Source: Arcicella sp034931005 (lineage in GTDB: Bacteria > Bacteroidota > Bacteroidia > Cytophagales > Spirosomataceae). Taken from it: a stretch of 64,000 nucleotides of DNA. Under the pieces are notes generated by a model. That model saw only the letters and a list, made by a program, of their open reading frames with translations. It did not search any database and was not told the DNA's origin. The stretch's first letter is position 1. Each line of letters opens with the position of its first letter. Where the stretch lies: NCBI RefSeq assembly GCF_034931005.1, contig NZ_JAYGIN010000017.1:62001-126000 (forward strand), read 5' to 3'. The translations under genes and the position numbers were made by a program. Of the stretch, positions 1 through 9,100 are shown piece after piece.

Positions 1-542
1 ACTTTATTAGTACCGAAGGCGTTCACGCTAATAATACCGAATTTATTTGGCAAACGGGTATTGCTTGGTGGTTATTCTTCTATTTACTTTATGCTTTTTC
101 TAACTTTATCGGTTGGGGATTTTTCTTGAAATATTATAAAAATAATGCAAAATTACTTTGGAAAATTGCGGTGATTTTTCCTTGCTTAATAGCTATTTAC
201 AGAATTGGAATTTATAACGATTTTAATATTAGGGTTTCATTCCCTTCTTTTTTTATTCTCTCTATTTTGGTAGGAATTTCGATGGTGGAACGTTTAACTT
301 GGAAGTCGGTGGGAGGGGCGATAATTCTGTTCATTTTTTTTCTGAATTCAATTTCAAACCTTAATCAGATTGCCAAAGGAATTTTACCTGCAAAAATTCT
401 CACGACGATTGAAAAACCATTTATTTTCAAAGCTACCAATATGCTTGAATTTCAGCGAGTTGCTTATGGAGACGAATCGGCAGTGTTGGAATATTCTTTG
501 AAAAAAGATTCTGTTTTTGAGCGGTATTTTTTGAAAAAATGA
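1..542 (+). CDS. Multi-pass membrane protein, C-terminal part (5' end outside window)
   Basis: The reading frame is open from base 3 to the TGA at 540-542, so this is the tail of a gene that begins before the window. An internal TTG at 126 could be mistaken for a start. About 180 residues are visible: three or more hydrophobic segments separated by short basic loops, then a hydrophilic tail of roughly 60 residues. The fragment YNDFNIRVSFPS between membrane segments resembles large polytopic envelope or glycan-related membrane proteins of Bacteroidota, but no catalytic motif is visible and I do not assign a family. It faces the sugar-modification genes downstream, which fits a surface-polysaccharide role; that is inference. 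The last ~100 bases were copied downstream (635-733). Confidence 0.6.
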   Translation, partial: FISTEGVHANNTEFIWQTGIAWWLFFYLLYAFSNFIGWGFFLKYYKNNAKLLWKIAVIFPCLIAIYRIGIYNDFNIRVSFPSFFILSILVGISMVERLTWKSVGGAIILFIFFLNSISNLNQIAKGILPAKILTTIEKPFIFKATNMLEFQRVAYGDESAVLEYSLKKDSVFERYFLKK

Positions 543-553
543 TATTTGTGTAC

Positions 554-625
554 GCCACGAAGGCACAAAGTCTCTAAGTGATTGTGATAAAACTTATATC
601 CTTAGCATCTTTGTGCCTTCGTGGC
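554..625. repeat. Hairpin with 17-bp arms, copy 1
   Basis: GCCACGAAGGCACAAAG at 554-570 is the exact reverse complement of 609-625, with about 38 bases between. It lies just after the stop codon at 542. It could act as a terminator or be a REP-like palindromic repeat; no long T-run follows, so I favour a repeat. Confidence 0.75.
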
Positions 626-634
626 AAAACTTTT

Positions 635-733
635 GAGAAACCATTTATTTTCAAAGCTACTAATATGCTTGAATTTCAGCGAGTTGCTTATGGATACGAA
701 TCGGCAGTTTTGGAATGTTTTTTGAAAAAATGA
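635..733 (+). pseudogene. Duplicated C-terminal remnant of the upstream membrane protein
   Basis: The frame from 635 to the TGA at 731-733 encodes a near copy of the last residues of the preceding gene (KPFIFKATNMLEFQRVAYG in both), minus a short internal deletion. It has no start region of its own and is a by-product of the tandem duplication. Confidence 0.75.
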
Positions 734-744
734 TATTTGTGTAC

Positions 745-815
745 GCCACGGAGACACAAAGTCTCTAAGTTATTGTCATAAAAAAATATCCTTAGCGTCT
801 TTGTGCCTTAGTGGC
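745..815. repeat. Hairpin, copy 2 (diverged)
   Basis: The arms at 745-761 and 799-815 correspond to the hairpin at 554-625 but carry mismatches. It lies just before the 3' end of the minus-strand pectinesterase gene, so it may end transcription from either side. Confidence 0.65.
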
Positions 816-821
816 AAAACT

Positions 822-2744
822 TTACTTCAAAACCTTCTTTAAAAACTCATCAACATACTTAATTGTTGGCTCAAACCAAGGATTGAAAAGGCAAAACGAA
901 TGTGGGGCATCTGGAAATGAATGGACTTCTGAATAAATCTGATTTTGGTCTAAAACCTTTCTGAAATCGTCTCTGCCTGCGTGCATTCTATCTACGGAAC
1001 TATTCAGGAATAAGATGGGAGGCGTGTTTTTGCCAACATGAGCAAGTGGTGATGCTTCTTCCCAAAGTTTTAAATTGTCAATTTTTGAATAGCCAAACCA
1101 ATAAGTGGCGGCAGAAGTACGTTTGCTATCGTCGCCCTCACCTGATTCTGGATGTACAAAAGACAGCGTTCCATCAATATCAACGACTGCTTGTACTTTA
1201 CTTGAATGGTTCAAATTACCGTTATTTCCTTCAAAAACTGGATTTTGAGCCGTTACACCCATGAATGCGGAAAGTTCTCCTCCTGCTGAAAAACCTAAAG
1301 TTGCAATGCGACTTGTGTCAATATGATAAGTTTGAGCATTGGCTTTCATCCAACGTAAAGCCGTTTTTAAATCATGAACTGCGGCAGGATAAAGTGCTTC
1401 CGTTGAAAGTCGATATTCGGGCGTAAAACAAACGTAACCCAACTCGGCCAAGCGTCTTGCTAATTGATAATGTTGCGTTCTGTTGCCCGTTCGCCAGCCA
1501 CCACCGTGAATTATCATGATGGCAGGTGATGCTTTTTTCGCCATTTTTTTAGGAGAAAATACGTCTAATAATAAGGCTCTTTCTCCAATTTTTCCATAAG
1601 AAATTGCCTTTAATTCATTGACTGAATTCAATGTTTTTTCAGAAACGATTTCTGTAGTTGGGTGCGATTTTTTACTGCTTTGATAGGCACTAAAGTTAGA
1701 ATATGAAGTGTCAACTTTGCCAGTAATTCCTATAAGTGAAGGTTGAGTCCAGAAATTGTTTAAGTTTGGGTTAATACTTCCCGCAAAAATCTTCTCATTA
1801 CTGTATGTCAGTGCCTCATTATCAATTAGTTGATGCGACCATTTTGCTCTTGCATTGACGTTTGCTCCTTCGCCAACGTTTTTATATTCGGCATAAAAAG
1901 TGGTAGTTTCATTGGCAACATTCGACCAATTATCCCAACCCGAAGCGACAATATGTTTGCCTAATTCACAATTGATAAAAACTGTTTTGGCAAAACTTCT
2001 CCACGGGCGACCCAAAAAAACTTTGTCAACATTAGCTTCAGCAGTTAATTTGCAGTTTTTGAAAACGTAACCATAATTGACCCAGTTTGGCGTAGAAGCG
2101 GCTGAAACATAGCCATTTAACTTGCTGTGAATAGTGCAATTTTCAAATAAAGCGGTGGAAGAACCGAAAATAAAATCGACCGTTCCTTCAATGTAGCAAT
2201 TGACAAAATGCTGACGAGCGTTTTCTCCAGAAGAAAAAATAGTGTCTTGATTTCCTAAAAATCTGCATTTTCGCATTACACAGCGGTCGCCTTCAATATG
2301 CAGAGCAACGGCTTGTCCAACTCGTCCAGCAGTATTTTCGATGATGAGATTTTCCAACGTAATATCGTTCCCCATTACTTTTAGTGTGTAGGAGTCAAAT
2401 GTCTCGAATTTCCCTTTGCCCGAGTAATCATCATAGCTAATAACGGTGCCGTCTTCACCCAATAAAGTTACGTTTGATAGTGTGCTTGGAATGGAGATTT
2501 TCTCTTTGTAAATTCCCTTTTTGATGCGAACAGTAATACGTTTTGGAAGATAAACCCTAATGGCATCAATGGCATCTTGGATGTATCTAAAATCGCCAGA
2601 GCCATCTTTGGCAACTACCAAATCGTGCTGGATTTTAAGGGCTTGTGAATTTGCACTTAAAACCGTCATGAGCGATAAGAAAAGGGATAAGTAAATTTTG
2701 GATAGAGAGAATTGTGATAAATTTTTCATGAGATTATTAATCAA
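822..2744 (-). CDS. Secreted pectin methylesterase fused to an alpha/beta-hydrolase esterase
   Basis: A 640-residue protein with two catalytic domains. Residues 1-34 form a signal peptide. Residues ~40-345 are a pectinesterase beta-helix (CE8): the start motif VAKDGSGDFRYIQDAI, GNQDT (Asp167), GTVDFIFG (Asp190) and LGRPWR (Arg246, Trp248) supply the catalytic and substrate-binding residues. Residues ~375-640 are an alpha/beta-hydrolase of the acetyl/xylan-esterase type: oxyanion HGGGW (413-417), nucleophile GFSAGG (Ser486), Asp585 and His615 in a plausible triad. The expected role is removal of methyl and probably acetyl groups from pectin outside the cytoplasm before depolymerisation. Family knowledge supports each half; dual action on one polymer is inference. 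No T9SS sorting domain is visible. The gene is 57 bp from the methyltransferase gene but its function fits plant-glycan use rather than glycan synthesis. Confidence 0.9.
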   Translation of the reverse strand: MINNLMKNLSQFSLSKIYLSLFLSLMTVLSANSQALKIQHDLVVAKDGSGDFRYIQDAIDAIRVYLPKRITVRIKKGIYKEKISIPSTLSNVTLLGEDGTVISYDDYSGKGKFETFDSYTLKVMGNDITLENLIIENTAGRVGQAVALHIEGDRCVMRKCRFLGNQDTIFSSGENARQHFVNCYIEGTVDFIFGSSTALFENCTIHSKLNGYVSAASTPNWVNYGYVFKNCKLTAEANVDKVFLGRPWRSFAKTVFINCELGKHIVASGWDNWSNVANETTTFYAEYKNVGEGANVNARAKWSHQLIDNEALTYSNEKIFAGSINPNLNNFWTQPSLIGITGKVDTSYSNFSAYQSSKKSHPTTEIVSEKTLNSVNELKAISYGKIGERALLLDVFSPKKMAKKASPAIMIIHGGGWRTGNRTQHYQLARRLAELGYVCFTPEYRLSTEALYPAAVHDLKTALRWMKANAQTYHIDTSRIATLGFSAGGELSAFMGVTAQNPVFEGNNGNLNHSSKVQAVVDIDGTLSFVHPESGEGDDSKRTSAATYWFGYSKIDNLKLWEEASPLAHVGKNTPPILFLNSSVDRMHAGRDDFRKVLDQNQIYSEVHSFPDAPHSFCLFNPWFEPTIKYVDEFLKKVLK

Positions 2745-2801
2745 TTTTATAAAACAGTAAATGATTAATAATCAATAATCTACTCTAAATTATGGTGCTA
2801 T

Positions 2802-3566
2802 TTATTTTCTTGCCGTGAAAAAAAGAGAACTTCCAAAGAAACCCTTTTTGAGAATCTTTTCTTCAATTTTTACAACTTTATAAAACAGTTCATTGAGCCA
2901 ATGAGGAGGCACATTTACGTCTGAAACCAACTTTGAGGTATCAATCAATCCTAATTTTAATTGTAATTGTTGAGAAATTCTGATAGCTAAAACCAAAGGA
3001 GAAAGTAAACAAGTCCAGTAAGAATGATATTGAATTTTCAACGTAGATTTTGCCGTAAATACCTGAAAATCCTGTAAGGTGAAACGCCATTTTCCACCAA
3101 CTGCAATGTCGTGTGTTCCATAGAAAATAGGGAAGGCATTGTTATTAGAAAGGAAAATTCCGTTTGGTTTTAGAAGATGCGAAATATTCTGTAAAGCCTT
3201 GATAATCTGAGATTTTTCTAAACAATAAAATACATCATTGCAGATAATTACGTCGAATTGCTGAGGAAGGAAATTTGTATTGAGGTCATCGATACTCATT
3301 TTTTGTACATTCAAATTTCGAGATTTTGAAAAGTGAATGGAGTAATCAGAATAGTCAATACCTTGAATATTTGAGTAGTTATTTTTACGTAAAAAAGTCA
3401 ATAAACCACCCGTTCCACAGCCAATATCTAAAATATTGATGCCTTTGTTTTCATGGAATTGATGGATTATCTCAGCCAATATTTTTTCGTGAAGAATTCT
3501 ATACCACCAAAGTTTTTCTTCGGCTTCATACATCATTCTAAATTCATCTTCACTACTATTCAGCAT
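2802..3566 (-). CDS. Class I SAM-dependent methyltransferase
   Basis: A 254-residue protein. Motif I ILDIGCGTGG at residues 45-54 binds SAM, an acidic residue ends strand 2 (GIDYS, Asp71), and FDVIICNDVFYCLE near residue 105 is motif II. The N-terminal EAEEKLWWYRILHEKIL pattern is typical of methyltransferases found in polysaccharide loci. Its start overlaps the end of the upstream glycosyltransferase gene by 11 bp, so the two are translationally coupled. I infer that it modifies a sugar, lipid-linked glycan or related small molecule; the acceptor cannot be read from the sequence. Confidence 0.8.
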   Translation of the reverse strand: MLNSSEDEFRMMYEAEEKLWWYRILHEKILAEIIHQFHENKGINILDIGCGTGGLLTFLRKNNYSNIQGIDYSDYSIHFSKSRNLNVQKMSIDDLNTNFLPQQFDVIICNDVFYCLEKSQIIKALQNISHLLKPNGIFLSNNNAFPIFYGTHDIAVGGKWRFTLQDFQVFTAKSTLKIQYHSYWTCLLSPLVLAIRISQQLQLKLGLIDTSKLVSDVNVPPHWLNELFYKVVKIEEKILKKGFFGSSLFFTARK

Positions 3567-4458
3567 TGTTTAAGCGTTTTATTTTGAGGGTATATTGTGG
3601 CGTGTTACTCTGTGTTAAAAAGGTTTTTCCGATGTATTCTCCAACAATTCCGATAGAAATTAACTGTATTCCTCCAAAAAATAAAATGACTAATCTAATT
3701 GGGTAATCAACGATGGCAAAAAACTGCAATAAGGATAATATAATGGCAGTAAATGTTGATAACATTCCTAAAAATAACGATAATCTAACTGGTAAAAGGG
3801 AATAACCAAATATGATATTGAGGAATAAACCTGCCAATTTTTTGGCTGTATAATTGGATGCCCCGTGATAGCGGTCGTTGTGAATAACCGTGATTTTACC
3901 AACATTATCAGTAATATTAAAAATTATGCCGTCAAGATAAGGATATGGCCCTTTGTACTTACAAATTTCTTTAACTACCTCATTCTTAATAAGTTTAAAA
4001 CTGGACAGATACAAATCTTGAGGTTTTTTAAATAAAGAGGTAGTTACTTGATTGACTAACCAACTCCCAAAATTTCTCATGGGATGATGCTTTTTTTCAT
4101 CGTACTGACTATAAACAACATCGAAATTACCTTTTTGAGCGGTTTCTAATAATTTAATTATTTCTGAAGGTGGATTTTGAAAATCATCATCAATAATAAC
4201 AGTATATTCACCTTTGGTGTAATTTAAACCACACATTACGGCGTTAAACTCTCCAAAGTTTTTACGAAGAGATAAAAAAGAAACGTTTTTATACTTTTCA
4301 GAAAGCCCTATACATACTTGTTCGGAATTATCTTTACTGCCATCATTTATTAAAATAATTTCAAAGGCATAGCTCTTTAACTGTTCTTGTACGGTTTCGA
4401 CAAGTTGAGTTATGGTAATTGCTCCGTGATAGACAGGAATAACGACAGATAATAACAT
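3556..4458 (-). CDS. GT2-family glycosyltransferase, membrane-anchored (DPM1/GtrB-like)
   Basis: A 300-residue GT-A glycosyltransferase. The N-terminus LLSVVIPVYHGAITI begins the nucleotide-binding fold, NDGSKDNS follows near residue 38, and IIDDDFQNPP (Asp90-92) is the metal-binding DXD region. Residues ~222-285 hold two strong membrane helices, the layout of polyprenyl-phosphate sugar transferases such as GtrB and ArnC. The likely reaction is transfer of a sugar from a nucleotide donor to undecaprenyl phosphate at the inner face of the membrane. It sits 33 bp after the FdtB-type aminotransferase, which suggests that it handles the amino sugar made by that pair (inference). Confidence 0.85.
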   Translation of the reverse strand: MLLSVVIPVYHGAITITQLVETVQEQLKSYAFEIILINDGSKDNSEQVCIGLSEKYKNVSFLSLRKNFGEFNAVMCGLNYTKGEYTVIIDDDFQNPPSEIIKLLETAQKGNFDVVYSQYDEKKHHPMRNFGSWLVNQVTTSLFKKPQDLYLSSFKLIKNEVVKEICKYKGPYPYLDGIIFNITDNVGKITVIHNDRYHGASNYTAKKLAGLFLNIIFGYSLLPVRLSLFLGMLSTFTAIILSLLQFFAIVDYPIRLVILFFGGIQLISIGIVGEYIGKTFLTQSNTPQYTLKIKRLNNAE

Positions 4459-4491
4459 TCTATAAGGTTTGGGAAATTGGGTGATTCATAA

Positions 4492-5580
4492 TTAATATTT
4501 ATTAATAAAATGAATGATGTAGGTGATTTCTTCTTCTGTAAGAGATGTATTGAGGGGTAAACTCACCACTTGATGGTGTATTTTTTCAGTAATGGGCAGT
4601 GTTAATTCACTCCATGACTTATATGCTAATTGTTGATGTGGTGCAAGTGGATAATGGACATCTGTTCCAATACCATTTTCACTAAAAAATTGTCGAAATA
4701 AATCTCTATTTTCAAGTCTAACGACAAACAAATGCCAAACATCATTGTCGATAGAATCTGACGAAGGCAGGGTAATTTTAGGATTATCAATTTCAGTTAA
4801 ATATCGCTTCGCAATCTTTTTGCGGCAATCGTTTTCTGTATCAAGATAAGGTAATTTTACATTTAAAATAGTAGCTTGAATTTCGCTCAATCTACTATTA
4901 TATCCCTGATAGTCAAATATATACTTTTGAGATGAACCGTAATTTCTTAAGGCATATATTTTTTCAGCAAGTGCATCGTCATTTGTTGTGATTGCCCCAG
5001 CATCGCCCATTGCTCCTAAATTTTTGGAAGGGTAAAAACTAAAGCCTGCTCCATCAGATAAATTCCCAGCTTTTTTGTTTTGATAGATAGCACCATGAGC
5101 TTGTGCGGCATCTTCAAAAACTTTTAAATCATATTTTTGGGCAATAGCGTTGATTTCATCCATTTTACAGCATTTTCCATAAAGATGCGTAACTAAAATG
5201 GCTTTCGTTTTGGCTGTTATTGCCTTTTCTATGGCATGAGGATTAATTAGGTAATCTTCTAAGGTTGGCTCAACTGGTATTGGTACAAGATTGGCGTTGG
5301 ATACCGCCAAAATGGTAGCAATATAAGAATTTGCGGGAACGATAACTTCTGAATCATGAGGAAATTCAGAGGCTTTAAGCATAATTGTTAGGGCATCCAA
5401 ACCATTGGCAACACCAATGCAATATTTTACGTTGCAGTAATTGGCAAAACTTGTTTCAAATTGCTTTAATCTTTCTCCTAAAATGTACCAGCCAGAGCAA
5501 ACGGCTTTGGAAATTTCTTCTGTGATTTGGGCCTCATAAATCTGATTGATAGATTTAAGATTGAGAAACGGTATTTGCAT
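4492..5580 (-). CDS. DegT/DnrJ/EryC1/StrS aminotransferase, FdtB/QdtB-like sugar 3-aminotransferase
   Basis: A 362-residue PLP enzyme of the sugar aminotransferase family. EDAAQAHGA (Asp157) contacts the PLP ring nitrogen and SFYPSKNLGAMGDAG contains the Schiff-base Lys186. The N-terminal PFLNLKSINQIYEAQI and C-terminal HLFVVR regions match FdtB/QdtB enzymes, which aminate dTDP-3-keto-6-deoxyhexoses to dTDP-Fuc3N or dTDP-Qui3N. The FdtA-type ketoisomerase gene lies 11 bp upstream in the same operon, which makes a 3-amino product much more likely than a 4-amino one. Which of the two sugars is made cannot be decided here. Confidence 0.88.
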   Translation of the reverse strand: MQIPFLNLKSINQIYEAQITEEISKAVCSGWYILGERLKQFETSFANYCNVKYCIGVANGLDALTIMLKASEFPHDSEVIVPANSYIATILAVSNANLVPIPVEPTLEDYLINPHAIEKAITAKTKAILVTHLYGKCCKMDEINAIAQKYDLKVFEDAAQAHGAIYQNKKAGNLSDGAGFSFYPSKNLGAMGDAGAITTNDDALAEKIYALRNYGSSQKYIFDYQGYNSRLSEIQATILNVKLPYLDTENDCRKKIAKRYLTEIDNPKITLPSSDSIDNDVWHLFVVRLENRDLFRQFFSENGIGTDVHYPLAPHQQLAYKSWSELTLPITEKIHHQVVSLPLNTSLTEEEITYIIHFINKY

Positions 5581-5591
5581 TTAATTCAATA

Positions 5592-5981
5592 TCAAGTATT
5601 AACAGTTGGGGAAGATTGTGTATATGGTTCAAATATATAGTCGTCTTGGTCATACTGTGTATTTGCCAATACTAAAAGTATTGATGAATCTGTGAACTCA
5701 TCCATAACGTGCCAATCTTCAGGTGCTAATAAAAGACATTTGTCGGGCGAATCTAATTGAAAAAAATCTTGAGTTATATTATTATCTACCCAAACTCTGC
5801 AACTACCCGATATGCAAATTAAAGCTTGCCATGTTTTCAGATGGCGGTGAGCTCCTCTTTCATGTCCTTCTTTACCTCTAATGTAAAATACTCTTTTAAT
5901 ATCTCCAGGTAATATTTTTTCAAAAACTGTTAGGTCGCCTGCATCAGATTCAAATGTACTTAATTGTAAAATTTTTGCCAT
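5592..5981 (-). CDS. FdtA/QdtA-type dTDP-sugar 3,4-ketoisomerase (WxcM-like cupin)
   Basis: A 129-residue single-domain cupin. RGAHRHLKTWQALI carries the paired histidines (His45, His47) used by FdtA-family enzymes to move the keto group of dTDP-4-keto-6-deoxyglucose from C4 to C3. The following SGSCRVWVDN and APEDWHVMDEF segments are further cupin strands. It is the first gene of a minus-strand operon followed directly by the matching aminotransferase. A box close to the -7 consensus (TATCTTTA, one mismatch) lies upstream. FdtA gives the galacto product and QdtA the gluco product; the sequence alone does not settle which. Confidence 0.87.
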   Translation of the reverse strand: MAKILQLSTFESDAGDLTVFEKILPGDIKRVFYIRGKEGHERGAHRHLKTWQALICISGSCRVWVDNNITQDFFQLDSPDKCLLLAPEDWHVMDEFTDSSILLVLANTQYDQDDYIFEPYTQSSPTVNT

Positions 5982-6085
5982 AAACTATTTAGAGTTTGTT
6001 AACTAATGGTGTAAAGATACAGGTTTTTGTAATTAAAGAGATTACCGTTTTATAATTCTACTCATTTTTGATTTTTTTATATAAA

Positions 6086-6119
6086 AAAACCGTTCTAAAA
6101 TAAGATTTAGAACGGTTTT
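6086..6119 (-). terminator. Rho-independent terminator of secA
   Basis: AAAACCGTTCTAAA (6086-6099) pairs exactly with TTTAGAACGGTTTT (6106-6119). On the minus strand the stem follows the secA stop by about 27 bases and is followed by a T-run. Confidence 0.88.
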
Positions 6120-6146
6120 AGGAGCGATGTAACGGTATCTAAGTTA

Positions 6147-9100
6147 TTAAGCTATTACCACCGCAGTTCCTTTTTCTACATCATGTTCAACCGTTTTGTA
6201 CTTAACGTTTTCTTTGATTGAACCGTCACGATATTGAACTGTTACTCTTTGGTTACGGTCAGCAATTTTAACGGCTTGACGTGGTACAATTTTCTCAACT
6301 GACTGACCTCCACTTGGGTCATGATAATCCTGTTCGTCACCTCTGCCACCTGCCAAACCGCCAATTAATGCAGAAAGTGCATCATCTTTTTGAGTTTGTA
6401 ATTTAGGCTGAGGAGCTTGCTTTACGGGTGCTTTTGGAGCTTCTGCTTCTTGAATTTCTGGCATATCTGCTTTCATCAAGAAACTAACGGTATCAATGTT
6501 GATTCTGCTCAAGAAACGTTCAAATAATTTAACTGCTTCGAACTTATAAATTAATAATGGGTCTTTTTGTTCGTAAGAAGCATTTTGAACTGATTGTTTC
6601 AAATCGTCCATGTCTCTCAAATGCTCTTTCCATTCTTGGTCAATTAAACTCAAAGCAATAGATTTCTCCATTTCTTGAATCAATTTACGACCATTTGTAT
6701 CAATTGTTTCTTGTGCATCAGCAAACATTTGTGACATCATATTGCCACTCACAATTGGTACTTGCATACCTGTGTAGCCATGAGAAAGAGCCTCTTGTGC
6801 AAAATTTACAACTTTCTCCATCAAACCTCTATTTTTCGCTTGATAATGTTGCTCGGCTGCTTCGTACAAACGGGTAGTACGTTGTTGGGTATTGAATTTG
6901 CCAATTTCATCACGTGAGAATGGGGGAATGATTCCCAAAATCTCAATACAACGCAATTCTAATTCATCATAATTCGCATTGTTTTGTACAATTTCAGAAC
7001 AAACATCATACGTATTATTGGCAATATCTAAGGCTAAACGTTCTCCGAAAAGGGCATTTTGACGACGTTTGTAGATGGCATTTCTTTGGTAGTTCATTAC
7101 GTCATCGTATTCTAATAGACGTTTACGAATACCAAAGTTATTTTCTTCTACTTTTTTCTGAGCTCTTTCTACCGAAGACGTAATCATTGAGTGTTGAATC
7201 ACTTCGCCTTCTTCCATTCCCATTCTGTCCATCACTTTAGCGATACGGTCTGAACCGAATTTACGCATCAAGTCATCTTCTAATGAAAGGAAAAATTGAG
7301 AAGAACCAACGTCTCCTTGACGACCCGCCCGACCACGTAACTGTCTGTCCACACGGCGAGATTCATGTCTTTCTGTACCTACAATGGCTAAACCGCCTGA
7401 TTTTTTGGCATCAGTTGATAATTTAATATCCGTACCACGACCCGCCATGTTGGTAGCAATCGTTACTTTTCCTGCATGGCCAGCCTCCGCAACAATGTCT
7501 GCTTCACGAGCGTGTTGTTTGGCGTTCAATACGTTATGTTGAATTTTACGAATTGAAAGCATACGGCTCAATAATTCGGAGTTATCAACCGAAGTTGTAC
7601 CTACCAAAACTGGACGACCTGCATCTACTAATTCCTGAATTTCGTCGGCAACGGCATTGTATTTTTCACGAACGGTTTTATAAACTTTATCTTCGTGGTC
7701 AAATCTTGAAATTTGACGGTTTGTAGGAATTGTTACTACGTCTAACTTATAAATCGTCCAAAATTCACCTGCTTCTGTTTCAGCCGTACCCGTCATACCG
7801 CAAAGTTTGTGGTACATTCTGAAATAATTTTGAAGCGTAATGGTTGCATAAGTTTGCGTTGCATCCTCAATATTGGCACTTTCTTTGGCTTCAATGGCTT
7901 GGTGTAATCCGTCAGAATAACGACGACCTTCCATGATACGACCCGTTGACTCATCTACAATTTTTACTTTACCGTCTGTTTCGTCAACGATATATTCAAC
8001 GTTTTTCTCGAATAAAGTATAAGCCTTTAATAATTGGCTTACCGTGTGAATACGTTGTGTTTTTGCTGAATAATCACGAATTAGAGCTTCTTTTTCAAGT
8101 AATCTTTCTTGTTCTGTAATCTCTGCTTTTTTCTCAATGGCAGTTAAATCTACCGAAAGGTCAGGAATTACAAAGAAATCAGGGTTTTCTACCATGCGAG
8201 TCATGAAAGTCAAACCTTTTTCAGTCATTTCCACCTGATTGTTTTTCTCTTCAATCGTAAACATCAACGGAGCATCCGCTTCTGGCATCAATTTCTGATT
8301 TTCTGCCAAATAGATATTTTCCGTTTCCTGCATGATTTGCTTGATACCTGTTTCAGAAAGATATTTGATTACAGGACGAGCCTTCGGTAAACCTCTGAAT
8401 GCACGGAAAAGAGCTAAACCACCTTCTTTTTTATTACCAGCAGCGATTAATTTTTTGGCTTCTACCAATAAATCTTGTACCAATTTCTTTTGTTGCTCAA
8501 CCATGCGAGCTACCAAAGGATTGAAAGCATCAAATTCTTGTTCGTCTCCACGAGCCATTGGTCCCGAAATAATCAAGGGTGTACGGGCATCGTCAACTAA
8601 AACTGAATCGACCTCATCGACCATTGCGAAGTGATGTTTGCGTTGTACTTGCTCTTCTGGCGTGCGAGCCATGTTATCACGGAGATAATCGAAACCGAAT
8701 TCGTTATTTGTTCCGTAAGTAATATCCGCTAAATATGCCTGACGACGTTCATCTGTGTTGGGTTCGTGTTTGTCGATACAGTCAACGGTCAAACCATGAA
8801 ATTCAAATAAAGGAGCATTCCATTCAGAGTCACGTTTGGCAAGATAATCATTGACCGTAACCAAGTGAACACCACGACCTGCCAAAGCATTTAAGAAAGC
8901 AGGAAGGGTAGAAACCAACGTTTTACCTTCACCCGTTGCCATTTCTGAAATTTTACCTTGGTGCAATACAACTCCACCGATAAGCTGAACATCGTAATGA
9001 ATCATGTTCCACTCAATTTCATTACCTGCGGCATTCCATTTGTTGTGCCAAATGGCAGTTTCACCAATAATTTCAACGTTTTTCTTCTTAGCAGCAAGAA

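Larger units (their letters stand above)
411..824. repeat. Tandem duplication of a gene 3' end plus its intergenic hairpin
   Basis: Bases 411-634 and 635-824 are two diverged direct copies. Each holds the last codons of the upstream membrane protein, its stop, and a following hairpin. Copy 2 lacks about 33 bases present in copy 1 and has scattered substitutions, so the event is not recent. Confidence 0.85.
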
